Source: Antedon mediterranea (taxonomy: Eukaryota; Echinodermata; Crinoidea; Comatulida; Antedonidae). From it: a stretch of 64,000 nucleotides of DNA. Numbering within the stretch: position 1 is the stretch's first letter; every line of letters starts with the position of its first letter. Positions 1-9,027 of the stretch are shown piece by piece. The notes under the pieces were generated by a model. It saw only the letters and a program-made list of their open reading frames with translations. It ran no database searches and was not told where the DNA came from. A program made the translations under genes and the position numbers. Location of the stretch: the NCBI RefSeq assembly GCF_964355755.1, contig NC_092675.1:12973312-13037311 (forward strand). Direction: 5' to 3'.

Positions 1-396
1 TGTTAACATAAAAACACCAGAGTACTTAGAATAGCTTCAAATCGCATTTGGAGACGTTTTAGACCATTTTATGCATTTCGATGAAACTTGGTTACACAAA
101 AACATCAAAGTGCTTAAAATCACATTATAATCCGTTTTAGACCATTTCGAGCATTTCGATAACACTTTTCACACAAAAACATCAAAGAGCACAAAATAGC
201 CTAATATCGTATTTAAAAACTTTTTAGACCATTTTGAGCATTTCGACAAAACTTTTTCACACAAAACACCAAAGTGCTTAGAATAGCTTCAAATCGCATT
301 TGGAGACGTTTTAGACCATTTTGTGATTTTCGAAAAAAATTGTTAACATAAAAACATCAAAGTGTACAGAATAGCTTCAAATCGCATTTGGAGACC

Positions 397-484
397 GTTT
401 TAGGCCAATTTGTGATTTTCGAAAAAACTTGTTAACCTAAAAATACCAAAGTGTTTAGAATAGCTTCAAATCGCATTTGGAGAC
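397..484 (+). repeat. Monomer F, variant of A with a distinctive core
   Basis: F replaces the usual core with gttttaggccaatttg, is preceded by an extra C (gagaccg), and carries gttaacctaaaaatacc where A has gttaacataaaaacacc. The preceding monomer ends its caaag block in tgtacagaat. Ten copies are seen, starting at 397, 14352, 15540, 35316, 36504, 50413, 52809, 53492, 59317 and 60505. The five at 397, 15540, 36504, 53492 and 60505 follow agaatagc. The other five follow agaataac. Several linked changes in one monomer make it a reliable lineage marker. Confidence 0.88.
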
Positions 485-572
485 GTTTTAGACCATTTTG
501 TGATTTTCGAAAAAACTTGTTAACATAAAAACACCAAAGTGCTTAGAATAGCTTCAAATCGCATTTGGAGAC
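485..572 (+). repeat. Monomer class A, 88 bp (representative copy)
   Basis: This is the commonest monomer. It reads core gttttagaccattttg, then tgattttcgaaaaaacttg, then ttaacataaaaacacc, then aaagtgcttagaatagc, then ttcaaatcgcatttggagac. It contains the 10 bp palindrome ttttcgaaaa (504-513), the palindrome gttaac (519-524) and the dyad caaatcgcatttg (555-567). Frequent variants are cgaaa to tgaaa, tcgcatt to tcacatt or tcgtatt, ggagac to ggaaac, and acacc to acacg. A monomers form runs of two to seven copies between the trimer modules. Two A monomers make 176 bp, close to one nucleosome repeat, but the sequence alone does not show any nucleosome phasing. Confidence 0.95.
504..567. other. Short dyad symmetries within each A monomer
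   Basis: Three inverted repeats lie in this A monomer: ttttcgaaaa (504-513, perfect 10 bp), gttaac (519-524, perfect 6 bp) and caaatcgcatttg (555-567, 5 bp arms, 3 bp loop). They recur in most A monomers, so they are spaced by about 88 bp over long runs. The first contains the TTCGAA recognition site and the second is GTTAAC, so cutting at either would give a ladder of about 88 bp steps. Dyad-rich AT satellites are known at several eukaryotic centromeres. Whether these extrude in vivo is not shown here. Confidence 0.75.
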
Positions 573-813
573 ATTTTAGACCAATTTGTGATTTTCGAAA
601 AAACTTATCAACATAAAAACACCAAAGGGTTTAGAATATCTTCAAATCGCATTTGGAGACGTTTTAGACCATTTTGTGATTTTCGAAAAAACTTGTTAAC
701 ATAAAAACACCAAAGTGCTTAGAATAGCTTCAAATCGCATTTGGAGACGTTTTAGACCAATTTGTGATTTTCGAAAAAACTTATCAACATAAAAACACCA
801 AAGGGTTTAGAAT

Positions 814-827
814 AGCTTCATTTGGAG
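814..827 (+). repeat. 7 bp deletion in an A monomer (agcttcatttggag)
   Basis: The usual agcttcaaatcgcatttggag is shortened by 7 bases, which removes the middle of the caaatcgcatttg dyad. The deletion is flanked by ca direct repeats. It occurs once per superunit, at 814, 15957, 36921 and 60922, with offsets 15143, 36107 and 60108. These match the cagagtac marker exactly and confirm the superunit phase. Confidence 0.9.
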
Positions 828-2365
828 ACGTTTTAGACCATTTTGTGATTTTGAAAAAACTTGTTAACATAAAAACACCAAAGTGCTTAGAATAGCTTCA
901 AATCGCATTTGGAGACGTTTTAGACCATTTTGTGATTTTCGAAAAAACTTGTTAACATAAAAACACCAAAGTGCTTAGAATAGCTTCAAATCGTATTTGG
1001 AGACGTTTTAGACCATTTTGAGATTTTCGAAAAAACTTGGTTACACAAAAACATCAAAGTGCTTAAAATCACATTATAAACCGTTTTAGACCATTTTGAG
1101 CATTTCGATAACACTTTTCACACAAAAACATCAAAGACACAAAATAGCTTAATATCGTATTTAAAAACGTTTTAGACCATTTTGAGCATTTCGACAAAAC
1201 TTTTTCACACAAAACACCAAAGTGCTTAGAATAGCTTCAAATCGCATTTGGAGACGTTTTAGACCAATTTGTGATTTTTGAAAAAACTTGTTAACATAAA
1301 AACACCAAAATGCTTAGAATAGCTTCAAATCACATTTGGAGACGTTTTAGACCATTTTGTGATTTTCGAAAAAACTTGTTAACATAAAAACACGAAAGTG
1401 CATAGAATAGCTTCAAATCGCCTTTGGAAACGTTTTAGACCATTTTGTGATTTTCGAAAAAACTTTTTAACATAAAAACACGAAAGTGCTTAGAATAACA
1501 TTATAAACCGTTTTAGACCATTTTGAGCATTTCGATAACAATTCTCACACAAAAACATCAAAGAGCACAAAATAGCTTAATATCGTATTTAAAAATGTTT
1601 TAGACCATTTTGAGCATTTAGATAAAACTTTTTCACACAAAACACCAAAGTGCTTAGAATAGCTTCAAATCGCATTTGGAGACGTTTTAGACCATTTTGT
1701 GATTTTTGAAAAAACTTGTTAACATAAAAACACCAAAGTGCTTAGAATAGCTTCAAATCACATTTGGAGATGTTTTAGACCATTTTGTGATTTTTGAAAA
1801 AACTTGTTAACATAAAAACACGAAAGTGCTTAGAATAGCTTCAAATCGCATTTGGAAACGTTTTAGACCATTTTGTGATTTTCGAAAAAGATTGTTAACA
1901 TAAAAACACCAATGTGCTTAGAATCACATTATAAACCGTTTTAGACCATTTTGAGCATTTCGATAACAATTTTCACACAAAAACATCAAAGAGCACAAAA
2001 TAGCTTAATATCGTATTTATAAATGTTTTAGACCATTTTGAGCATTTCGACAAAACTTTTTCACACAAAACACCAAAGAGCTTAGAATAGCTTCAAATCG
2101 CATTTGGAGACGTTTTTTTATACCATTTTGTGATTTCGATGAAACTTGATTACACAAAAACATCAAAGTGCTTAAAATCACATTATAAACCGTTTTAGAC
2201 CATTTTGAGCATTTCGATAACACTTTTCACACAAAAACATCAAAGAGCACAAAATAGCTTAATATCGTATTTAAAAACGTTTTAGACCATTTTGAGCATT
2301 TAGACAAAACTTTTTCACACAAAACACCAAAGTGCTTAGAATAGCTTCAAATCGCATTTGGAGAC

Positions 2366-2541
2366 GTTTTAGAACATTTTGTGTTTTTTGAAAAAAACTG
2401 TTAACATAAAAACACCAAAGTGCTTAGAATAGCTTCAAATCGCATTTGGAGACGTTTTAGAACATTTTGTGTTCTTCGAAAAAACCTGTTAACATAAAAA
2501 CACCAAAGTGCTTAGAATAGCTTCAAATCGCATTTGGAGAC
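2366..2541 (+). repeat. E1/E2 pair of A-type monomers, 176 bp
   Basis: Two 88 bp A-type monomers both carry gttttagaacattttgtg instead of gttttagaccattttgtg. E1 then reads tttttgaaaaaaactg or ttttcgaaaaaaactg. E2 reads ttcttcgaaaaaacctg. Ten full pairs start at 2366, 7580, 10161, 17508, 18365, 24609, 30736, 42814, 54085 and 62474. E2 alone occurs at 3475 and 62826. The pair typically follows the trimer that starts with the gttttttatacc monomer. Its strict pairing shows it is inherited as a dimer. Confidence 0.87.
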
Positions 2542-4266
2542 GTTTTAGACCATTTTGTGATTTTTGAAAAAACTTGTTAACATAAAAACACCAAAGTGCT
2601 TAGAATAGCTTTAAATCACATTTGGAGACGTTTTAGACCATTTTGTTATTTTCGAAAAAACTTGTTAACATAAAAACACGAAAGTGCTTAGAATAGCTTC
2701 AAATCGCATTTGGAAACGTTTTAGACCATTTTGTGATTTTCGAAAAAGATTGTTAACATAAAAACACCAAAGTGCTTAGAATCACAATATAAACCGTTTT
2801 AGACCATTTTGAGCATTTCGATAACAATTTTCACACAAAAACATCAAAGAGCACAAAATAGCTTAACATCGTATTTATAAATGTTTTAGACCATTTTGAG
2901 AATTTCGACAAAACTTTTTCACACAAAACACCAAAGTGCTTAGAATAGCTTCAAATCGCATTTGGAGACGTTTTTTATACCATTTTGTGATTTCGATGAA
3001 ACTTGATTACACAAAAACATCAAAGTGCTTAAAATCACATTATAAACCGTTTTAGACCATTTTGAGCATTTCGATAACACTTTTCACACAAAAACATCAA
3101 AGAGCACAAAATAGCTTAATATCGTATTTAAAAACGTTTTAGACCATTTTGAGCATTTAGACAAAACTTTTTCACACAAAACACCAAAGTGCTTAGAATA
3201 GCTTCAAATCGCATTTGGAGACGTTTTAGACCATTTTGAGATTTTCGAAAAAACTTGGTTACACAAAAACATCAAAGTGCTTAAAATCACATTATAAACC
3301 GTTTTAGACCATTTTGAGCATTTCGATAACACTTTTCACACAAAAACATCAAAGAGCACAAAATAGCTTAATATCGTATTTAAAAACGTTTTAGACCATT
3401 TTGAGAATTTAGACAAAACTTTTTCACACAAAACACCAAAGTGCTTAGAATAGCTTCAAATCGCATTTGGAGACGTTTTAGAACATTTTGTGTTCTTCGA
3501 AAAAACCTGTTAACATAAAAACTCCAAAGTGCTTAGAATAGCTTCAAATCGCATTTTGAGACGTTTTAGACCATTTTGTGATTTTTGAAAAAACTTGTTA
3601 ACATAAAAACACCAAAGTGCTTAGAATAGCTTCAAATCACATTTGGAGACGTTTTAGACCATTTTGTGATTTTCGAAAAAACTTGTTAACATAAAAACAC
3701 GAAAGTGCTTAGAATAGCTTCAAATCGCATTTGGAAACGTTTTAGACCATTTTGTGATTTTCGAAAAAACTTGTTAACATAAAAACACGAAAGTGCTTAG
3801 AATAGCTTCAAATCGCATTTGGAAACGTTTTAGACCATTTTGTGATTTTCGAAAAAAATTGTTAACATAAAAACACCAAAGTGTTTAGAATAGCTTCAAA
3901 TCGCATTTGGAGACGTTTTAGACCAATTTGTGATTTTCGAAAAAACTTATCTACATAAAAACACCAAAGGGTTTAGAATAGCTTCAAATCGCATTTGGAG
4001 ACGTTTTAGACCATTTTGTGATTTTCGAAAAAACTTGTTAACATAAAAACACGAAAGTGCTTAGAATAGCTTCAAATCGCATTTGGAAACGTTTTAGACC
4101 ATTTTGTGATTTTCGAAAAAACTTGTTAACATAAAAACATGAAAGTGCTTAGAATAGCTTCAAATCGTATTTGGAGACGTTTTAGACCATTTTGTGATTT
4201 TCGAAAAAACTTGTTAACATAAAAACACCAATGTGCTTAGAATAGCTTCAAATCGCATTTTGAGAC

Positions 4267-4344
4267 GTTTTAGACCATTTTGTGCATTTCGATGAAACTT
4301 GGTTACACAAAAACATCAAAGTGCTTAAAATCACATTATAAACC
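4267..4344 (+). repeat. Monomer class D, 78 bp (representative copy)
   Basis: D begins with the shared core, then reads tgcatttcgatgaaacttgg, ttacacaaaaacatc, aaagtgcttaaaatc and acattataaacc. It is 10 bp shorter than A, with the loss in the 3' third where A has the gcttcaaatcgc region. Common variants end tataaatc or tataatcc, or carry gattttcgaaaaaacttgg in place of gcatttcgatgaaacttgg. D nearly always sits directly before B, or before C in the D-C dimer. The stretch tttcgatgaaacttggt (4287-4303) matches 7 of the 9 fixed positions of the mammalian CENP-B box; this is treated separately as a weak observation. Confidence 0.93.
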
Positions 4345-4431
4345 ATTTTAGACCATTTTGAGCATTTCGATAACACTTTTCACACAAAAACATCAAAGAG
4401 CACAAAATAGCTTAATATCGTATTTAAAAAC
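4345..4431 (+). repeat. Monomer class B, 87 bp (representative copy)
   Basis: B shares the core but its 3' half is the most diverged of the four classes. After the core it reads agcatttcgataacac, ttttcacacaaaaac, atcaaagagcacaaaatagc and ttaatatcgtatttaaaaac. It is the only class with the agagcac block and lacks the caaatcgcatttg dyad. Two linked flavours exist: B1 has ataacactttt and ends aaaaac, while B2 has ataacaatttt and ends aaaaat. This copy is B1, with a G-to-A change at its first base. B is almost always preceded by D or an A/D hybrid and followed by C. Confidence 0.93.
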
Positions 4432-4518
4432 GTTTTAGACCATTTTGAGCATTTAGACAAAACTTTTTTACACAAAACACCAAAGTGCTTAGAATAGCTT
4501 CAAATCGCATTTGGAGAC
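4432..4518 (+). repeat. Monomer class C, 87 bp (representative copy)
   Basis: C has a B-like 5' half (core, agcatttcgac or agcatttagac, aaaactttttcacac) and an A-like 3' half (caccaaagtgcttag, aatagcttcaaatcgc, atttggagac). It therefore looks like an old B/A recombinant, which is inference from sequence mosaicism. This copy has the atttagac variant and a local tttttacac change. C closes the D-B-C trimer and is followed by an A, D or E monomer. Copies in the second trimer flavour carry atttagataaaac instead of atttagacaaaac. Confidence 0.92.
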
Positions 4519-6558
4519 GTTTTAGACCAATTTGTGCATTTCGATGAAACTTGATTACACAAAAACTTCAAAGTGCTTAAAATCACATTATAAACCGTTT
4601 TAGACCATTTTGAGCATTTCGATAACACTTTTCACACAAAAACATCAAAGAGCACAAAATAGCTTAATATCGTATTTAAAAACGTTTTAGACCATTTTGA
4701 GCATTTAGACAAAACTTTTTCACACAAAACACTAAAGTGCTTAGAATAGCTTCAAATCGCATTTGGAGACGTTTTAGACCATTTTGTGCATTTCGAAGGA
4801 ACTTGGTTACACAAAAACATCAAAGTGCTTAAAATCACATTATAAATCGTTTTAGACCATTTTGAGCATTTCGACAAAACTTTTTCACACAAAATACAAA
4901 AGTGCTTAGAATAGCTTCAAATCGCATTTGGAGACGTTTTAGACCATTTTGTGATTTTCGAAAAAACTTTTTAACATAAAAACACCAAAGTGCTTAGAAT
5001 AGCTTCAAATCACATTTGGAGACGTTTTAGACCATTTTGTGATTTTCGAAAAAACTTGTTAACATAAAAACACGAAAGTGCTTAGAATAGCTTCAAATCG
5101 CATTTAGAAACGTTTTAGACCATTTTGTGATTTTCGAAAAAAATTGTTAACATAAAAACACCAAAGTGCTTAGAATCACATTATAAACCGTTTTAGACCA
5201 TTTTGAGCATTTCGATAACAATTTTCACACAAAAACATCAAAGAGCACAAAATAGCTTAATATCGTATTTAAAAATGTTTTAGACCATTTTGAGCATTTA
5301 GATAAAACTTTTTCACACAAAACACCAAAGTGCTTAGAATAGCTTCAAATCGCATTTGGAGACGTTTTAGACCAATTTGTGATTTTTGAAAAAACTTGTT
5401 AACATAAAAACACCAAAGTGCTTAGAATAGCTTCAAATCACATTTGGAGACGTTTTAGACCATTTTGTGATTTTGAACAAACTTGTTAACATAAAAACAC
5501 CAAAGTGCTTAGAATAGCTTCAAATCGCATTTGGAGACGTTTTAGACCATTTTGTGATTTTCGAAAAAACTTGTTAACATAAAAACACCAAAGTGCTTAG
5601 AATAGCTTTAAATCGTATTTGGAGACGTTTTAGACCATTTTGAGATTTTCGAAAATACTTGGTTACACAAAAACATCAAAGTGCTTAAAATCACATTATA
5701 AACCGTTTTAGACCATTTTGAACATTTCGATAACACTTTTCACACAAAAACATCAAAGAGCACAAAATAGCTTAATATCGTATTTAAAAACGTTTTAGAC
5801 CATTTTGAGCATTTCGACAAAACTTTTTCACACAAAACACCAAAGTGCTTAGAATAGCTTCAAATCGCATTTGGAGACGTTTTAGACCAATTTGTGCATT
5901 TCGATGAAACTTGATTACACAAAAACATCAAAGTGCTTAAAATCACATTATAAACCGTTTTAGACCATTTTGAGCATTTCGATAACACTTTTCACACAAA
6001 AACATCAAAGAGCACAAAATAGCTTAATATCGTATTTAAAAACGTTTTAGACCATTTTGAGCATTTCGACAAAACTTTTTCACACAAAACACCAAAGTGC
6101 TTAGAATAGCTTCAAATCGTATTTGGAGACGTTTTAGACCATTTTGAGATTTTCGAAAAAACTTGGTTACACAAAAACATCAAAGTGCTTAAAATCACAT
6201 TATAAACCGTTTTAGACCATTTTGAGCATTTCGATAACACTTTTCACACAAAAACATCAAAGAGCACAAAATAGCTTAATATCGTATTTAAAAACGTTTT
6301 AGACCATTTTGAGCATTTAGAAAAAACTTTTTCACACAAAACACCAAAGTGCTTAGAATAGCTTCAAATCGCATTTGAAGACGTTTTAGACCATTTTGTG
6401 ATTTTTGAAAAAACTTGTTAACATAAAAACACCAAAGTGCTTAGAATAGCTTCAAATCACATTTGGAGACGTTTTAGACCATTTTGTGATTTTCGAAAAA
6501 ACTTGTTAACATAAAAACACGAAAGTGCTTAGAAAAGCTTCAAATCGCATTTGGAAAC

Positions 6559-6810
6559 GTTTTAGACCATTTTGTGATTTTCGAAAAAACTTGTTAACAT
6601 AAAAACACGAAAGTGCTTAGAATCACATTATAAACCGTTTTAGACCATTTTGAGCATTTCGATAACAATTTTCACACAAAAACATCAAAGAGCACAAAAT
6701 AGCTTAATATCGTATTTAAAAATGTTTTAGACCATTTTGAGCATTTAGATAAAACTTTTTCACACAAAACACCAAAGTGCTTAGAATAGCTTCAAATCGC
6801 ATTTGGAGAC
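6559..6810 (+). repeat. A/D hybrid-B2-C2 trimer module, 252 bp
   Basis: The first monomer (6559-6636, 78 bp) is A-like in its 5' part (gattttcgaaaaaacttg, ttaacataaaaacac) and D-like at its 3' end (agaatcacattataaacc). It is followed by B2 (6637-6723, ataacaattttcac, ending aaaaat) and C2 (6724-6810, atttagataaaac). These three sets of variants are linked through the window: the hybrid is normally followed by B2, and B2 usually by C2. Copies recur near 1500, 1900, 5180, 8000, 10580, 11850, 13110, 16640 and onward. A subset near 1920, 7140, 17070, 22120 and 42370 pairs B2 ending tttataaatg with a cgac-type C. Confidence 0.9.
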
Positions 6811-7326
6811 GTTTTAGACCATTTTGTGATTTTTGAAAAAACTTGTTAACATAAAAACACCAAAGTGCTTAGAATAGCTTCAAATCACATTTGGAGATGT
6901 TTTAGACCATTTTGTGATTTTTGAAAAAACTTGTTAACATAAAAACACGAAAGTGCTTAGAATAGCTTCAAATCACATTTGGAGACGTTTTAGACCATTT
7001 TGTGATTTTTGAAAAAACTTGTTAACATAAAAACACGAAAGTGCTTAGAATAGCTTCAAATCGCATTTGGAAACGTTTTAGACCATTTTGTGATTTTCGA
7101 AAAAGATTGTTAACATAAAAACACCAATGTGCTTAGAATCACATTATAAACCGTTTTAGACCATTTTGAGCATTTCGATAACAATTTTCACACAAAAACA
7201 TCAAAGAGCACAAAATAGCTTAATATCGTATTTATAAATGTTTTAGACCATTTTGAGCATTTCGACAAAACTTTTTCACACAAAACAACAAAGTGCTTAG
7301 AATAGCTTCAAATCGCATTTGGAGAC

Positions 7327-7405
7327 GTTTTTTATACCATTTTGTGATTTCGATGAAACTTGATTACACAAAAACATCAAAGTGCTTAAAATCACATTAT
7401 AAACC
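7327..7405 (+). repeat. D-type monomer with T-run core (gttttttatacc)
   Basis: The core changes from gttttagacc to gttttttatacc, and the next part reads attttgtgatttcgatg, aaacttgattacac, then the normal D ending. Copies start at 2112 (one T longer), 2970, 7327, 9908, 17256, 18112, 24356, 30483 and 62221. Copies near 22304 and 42564 share the gatttcgatgaaacttgatt part but have the normal core. They look like conversion products or ancestors. The extra T at 2112 is what keeps a 68-codon frame open on the minus strand there. Confidence 0.86.
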
Positions 7406-8862
7406 GTTTTAGACCATTTTGAGCATTTCGATAACACTTTTCACACAAAAACATCAAAGAGCACAAAATAGCTTAATATCGTATTTAAAAACGTTTTAGA
7501 CCATTTTGAGCATTTAGACAAAACTTTTTCACACAAAACACCAAAGTGCTTAGAATAGCTTCAAATCGCATTTGGAGACGTTTTAGAACATTTTGTGTTT
7601 TTCGAAAAAAACAGTTAACATAAAAACACCAAAGTGCTTAGAATAGCTTCAAATCGCATTTGGAGACGTTTTAGAACATTTTGTGTTCTTCGAAAAAACC
7701 TGTTAACATAAAAACACCAAAGTGCTTAGAATAGCTTCAAATCGCATTTGGAGACGTTTTAGACCATTTTGTGATTTTTGAAAAAACTTGTTAACATAAA
7801 AACACCAAAGTGCTTAGAATAGCTTCAAATCACATTTGGAGACGTTTTAGACCATTTTGTGTTTTTCGAAAAAACTTGTTAACATAAAAACACGAAAGTG
7901 CTTAGAATAGCTTCAAATCGCATTTGGAAACGTTTTAGACCATTTTGTGATTTTCGAAAAAGATTGTTAACATAAAAACACCAAAGTGCTTAGAATCACA
8001 ATATAAACCGTTTTAGACCATTTTGAGCATTTCGATAACAATTTTCACACAAAAACATCAAAGAGCACAAAATAGCTTAATATCGTATTTAAAAATGTTT
8101 TAGACCATTTTGAGCATTTAGATAAAACTTTTTCACACAAAACACCAAAGTGCTTAGAATAGCTTCAAATCGCATTTGGAGACGGTTTAGACCATTTTGT
8201 GATTTTGAAAAAACTTGTTAACATAAAAACACCAAAGTGCTTAGAATAGCTTCAAATCGCATTTGGAGACGTTTTAGACCATTTTGTGATTTTCGAAAAA
8301 ACTTGTTAACATAAAAACACCAAAGTGCTTAGAATAGCTTCAAATCGTATTTGGAGACGTTTTAGACCATCTTGAGATTTTCGAAAAAACTTGGTTACAC
8401 AAAAACATCAAAGTGCTTAAAATCACATTATAAACCATTTTAGACCATTTTGAACATTTCGATAACACTTTTCACACAAAAACATCAAAGAGCACAAAAT
8501 AGCTTAATATCGTATTTAAAAACGTTTTAGACCATTTTGAGCATTTCGAAAAAACTTTTTCACACAAAACACCAAAGTGCTTAGAATAGCTTCAAATCGC
8601 ATTTGGAGACGTTTTAGACCAATTTGTGCATTTCGATGAAACTTGATTACACAAAAACATCAACGTGCTTAAAATCACATTATAAACCGTTTTAGACCAT
8701 TTTGAGCATTTCGATAACACTTTTCACACAAAAACATCAAAGAGCACAAAATAGCTTAATATCGTATTTAAAAACGTTTTAGACCATTTTGAGCATTTAG
8801 ACAAAACTTTTTCACACAAAACACCAAAGTGCTTAGAATAGCTTCAAATCGCATTTGGAGAC

Positions 8863-9027
8863 GTTTTAGACCATTTTGTGCATTTCGATGAAACTTGGTT
8901 ACACAAAAACATCAAAGTGCTTAAAATCACATTATAAATCGTTTTAGACCATTTTGAGCATTTCGACAAAACTTTTTCACACAAAATACAAAAGTGCTTA
9001 GAATAGCTTCAAATCGCATTTGGAGAA
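8863..9027 (+). repeat. D-C dimer lacking B, 165 bp
   Basis: A D monomer ending tataaatc (8863-8940) joins directly to a C monomer (8941-9027) carrying the aaatac variant before the aaag block. The B monomer of the usual trimer is absent. The D ending and the C variant always occur together. Further copies lie near 4780, 11455, 12720, 19755, 25900, 27780, 29330, 32030, 33820, 38900, 40040, 41600, 44020, 45380, 46830, 47970, 49005, 51610, 55300, 56570 and 57820. This marks a single loss of B by exchange between trimers, followed by amplification. Confidence 0.87.

Larger units (their letters stand above)
4267..4518 (+). repeat. D-B1-C1 trimer module, 252 bp
   Basis: Three different monomers, 78+87+87 bp, in fixed order. 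The same trimer recurs many times (e.g. starting near 1020, 2970, 7327, 11455). The linked variants are ataacac in B, aaaaacg at the B/C junction, and gacaaaac in C. Where superunits 1 and 2 differ near 3.23-3.48 kb, exactly one such trimer in superunit 1 stands in the place of one 88 bp monomer in superunit 2. The trimer therefore appears to move or be lost as a unit. Confidence 0.9.

Noticed and set aside
2017-2223. Minus-strand open frame of 68 codons starting with GTG
   Set aside because: It is the reverse reading of C, D and B satellite monomers. It stays open only because of one extra T in a T run at 2112-2118, has no ATG start, and its equivalent near 17160 is broken by loss of that T.
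4267-4344. TATA box-like tataaa at the end of D monomers
   Set aside because: It recurs in nearly every D monomer as part of an AT-rich repeat, with no gene or initiator downstream. There is no evidence for promoter activity.
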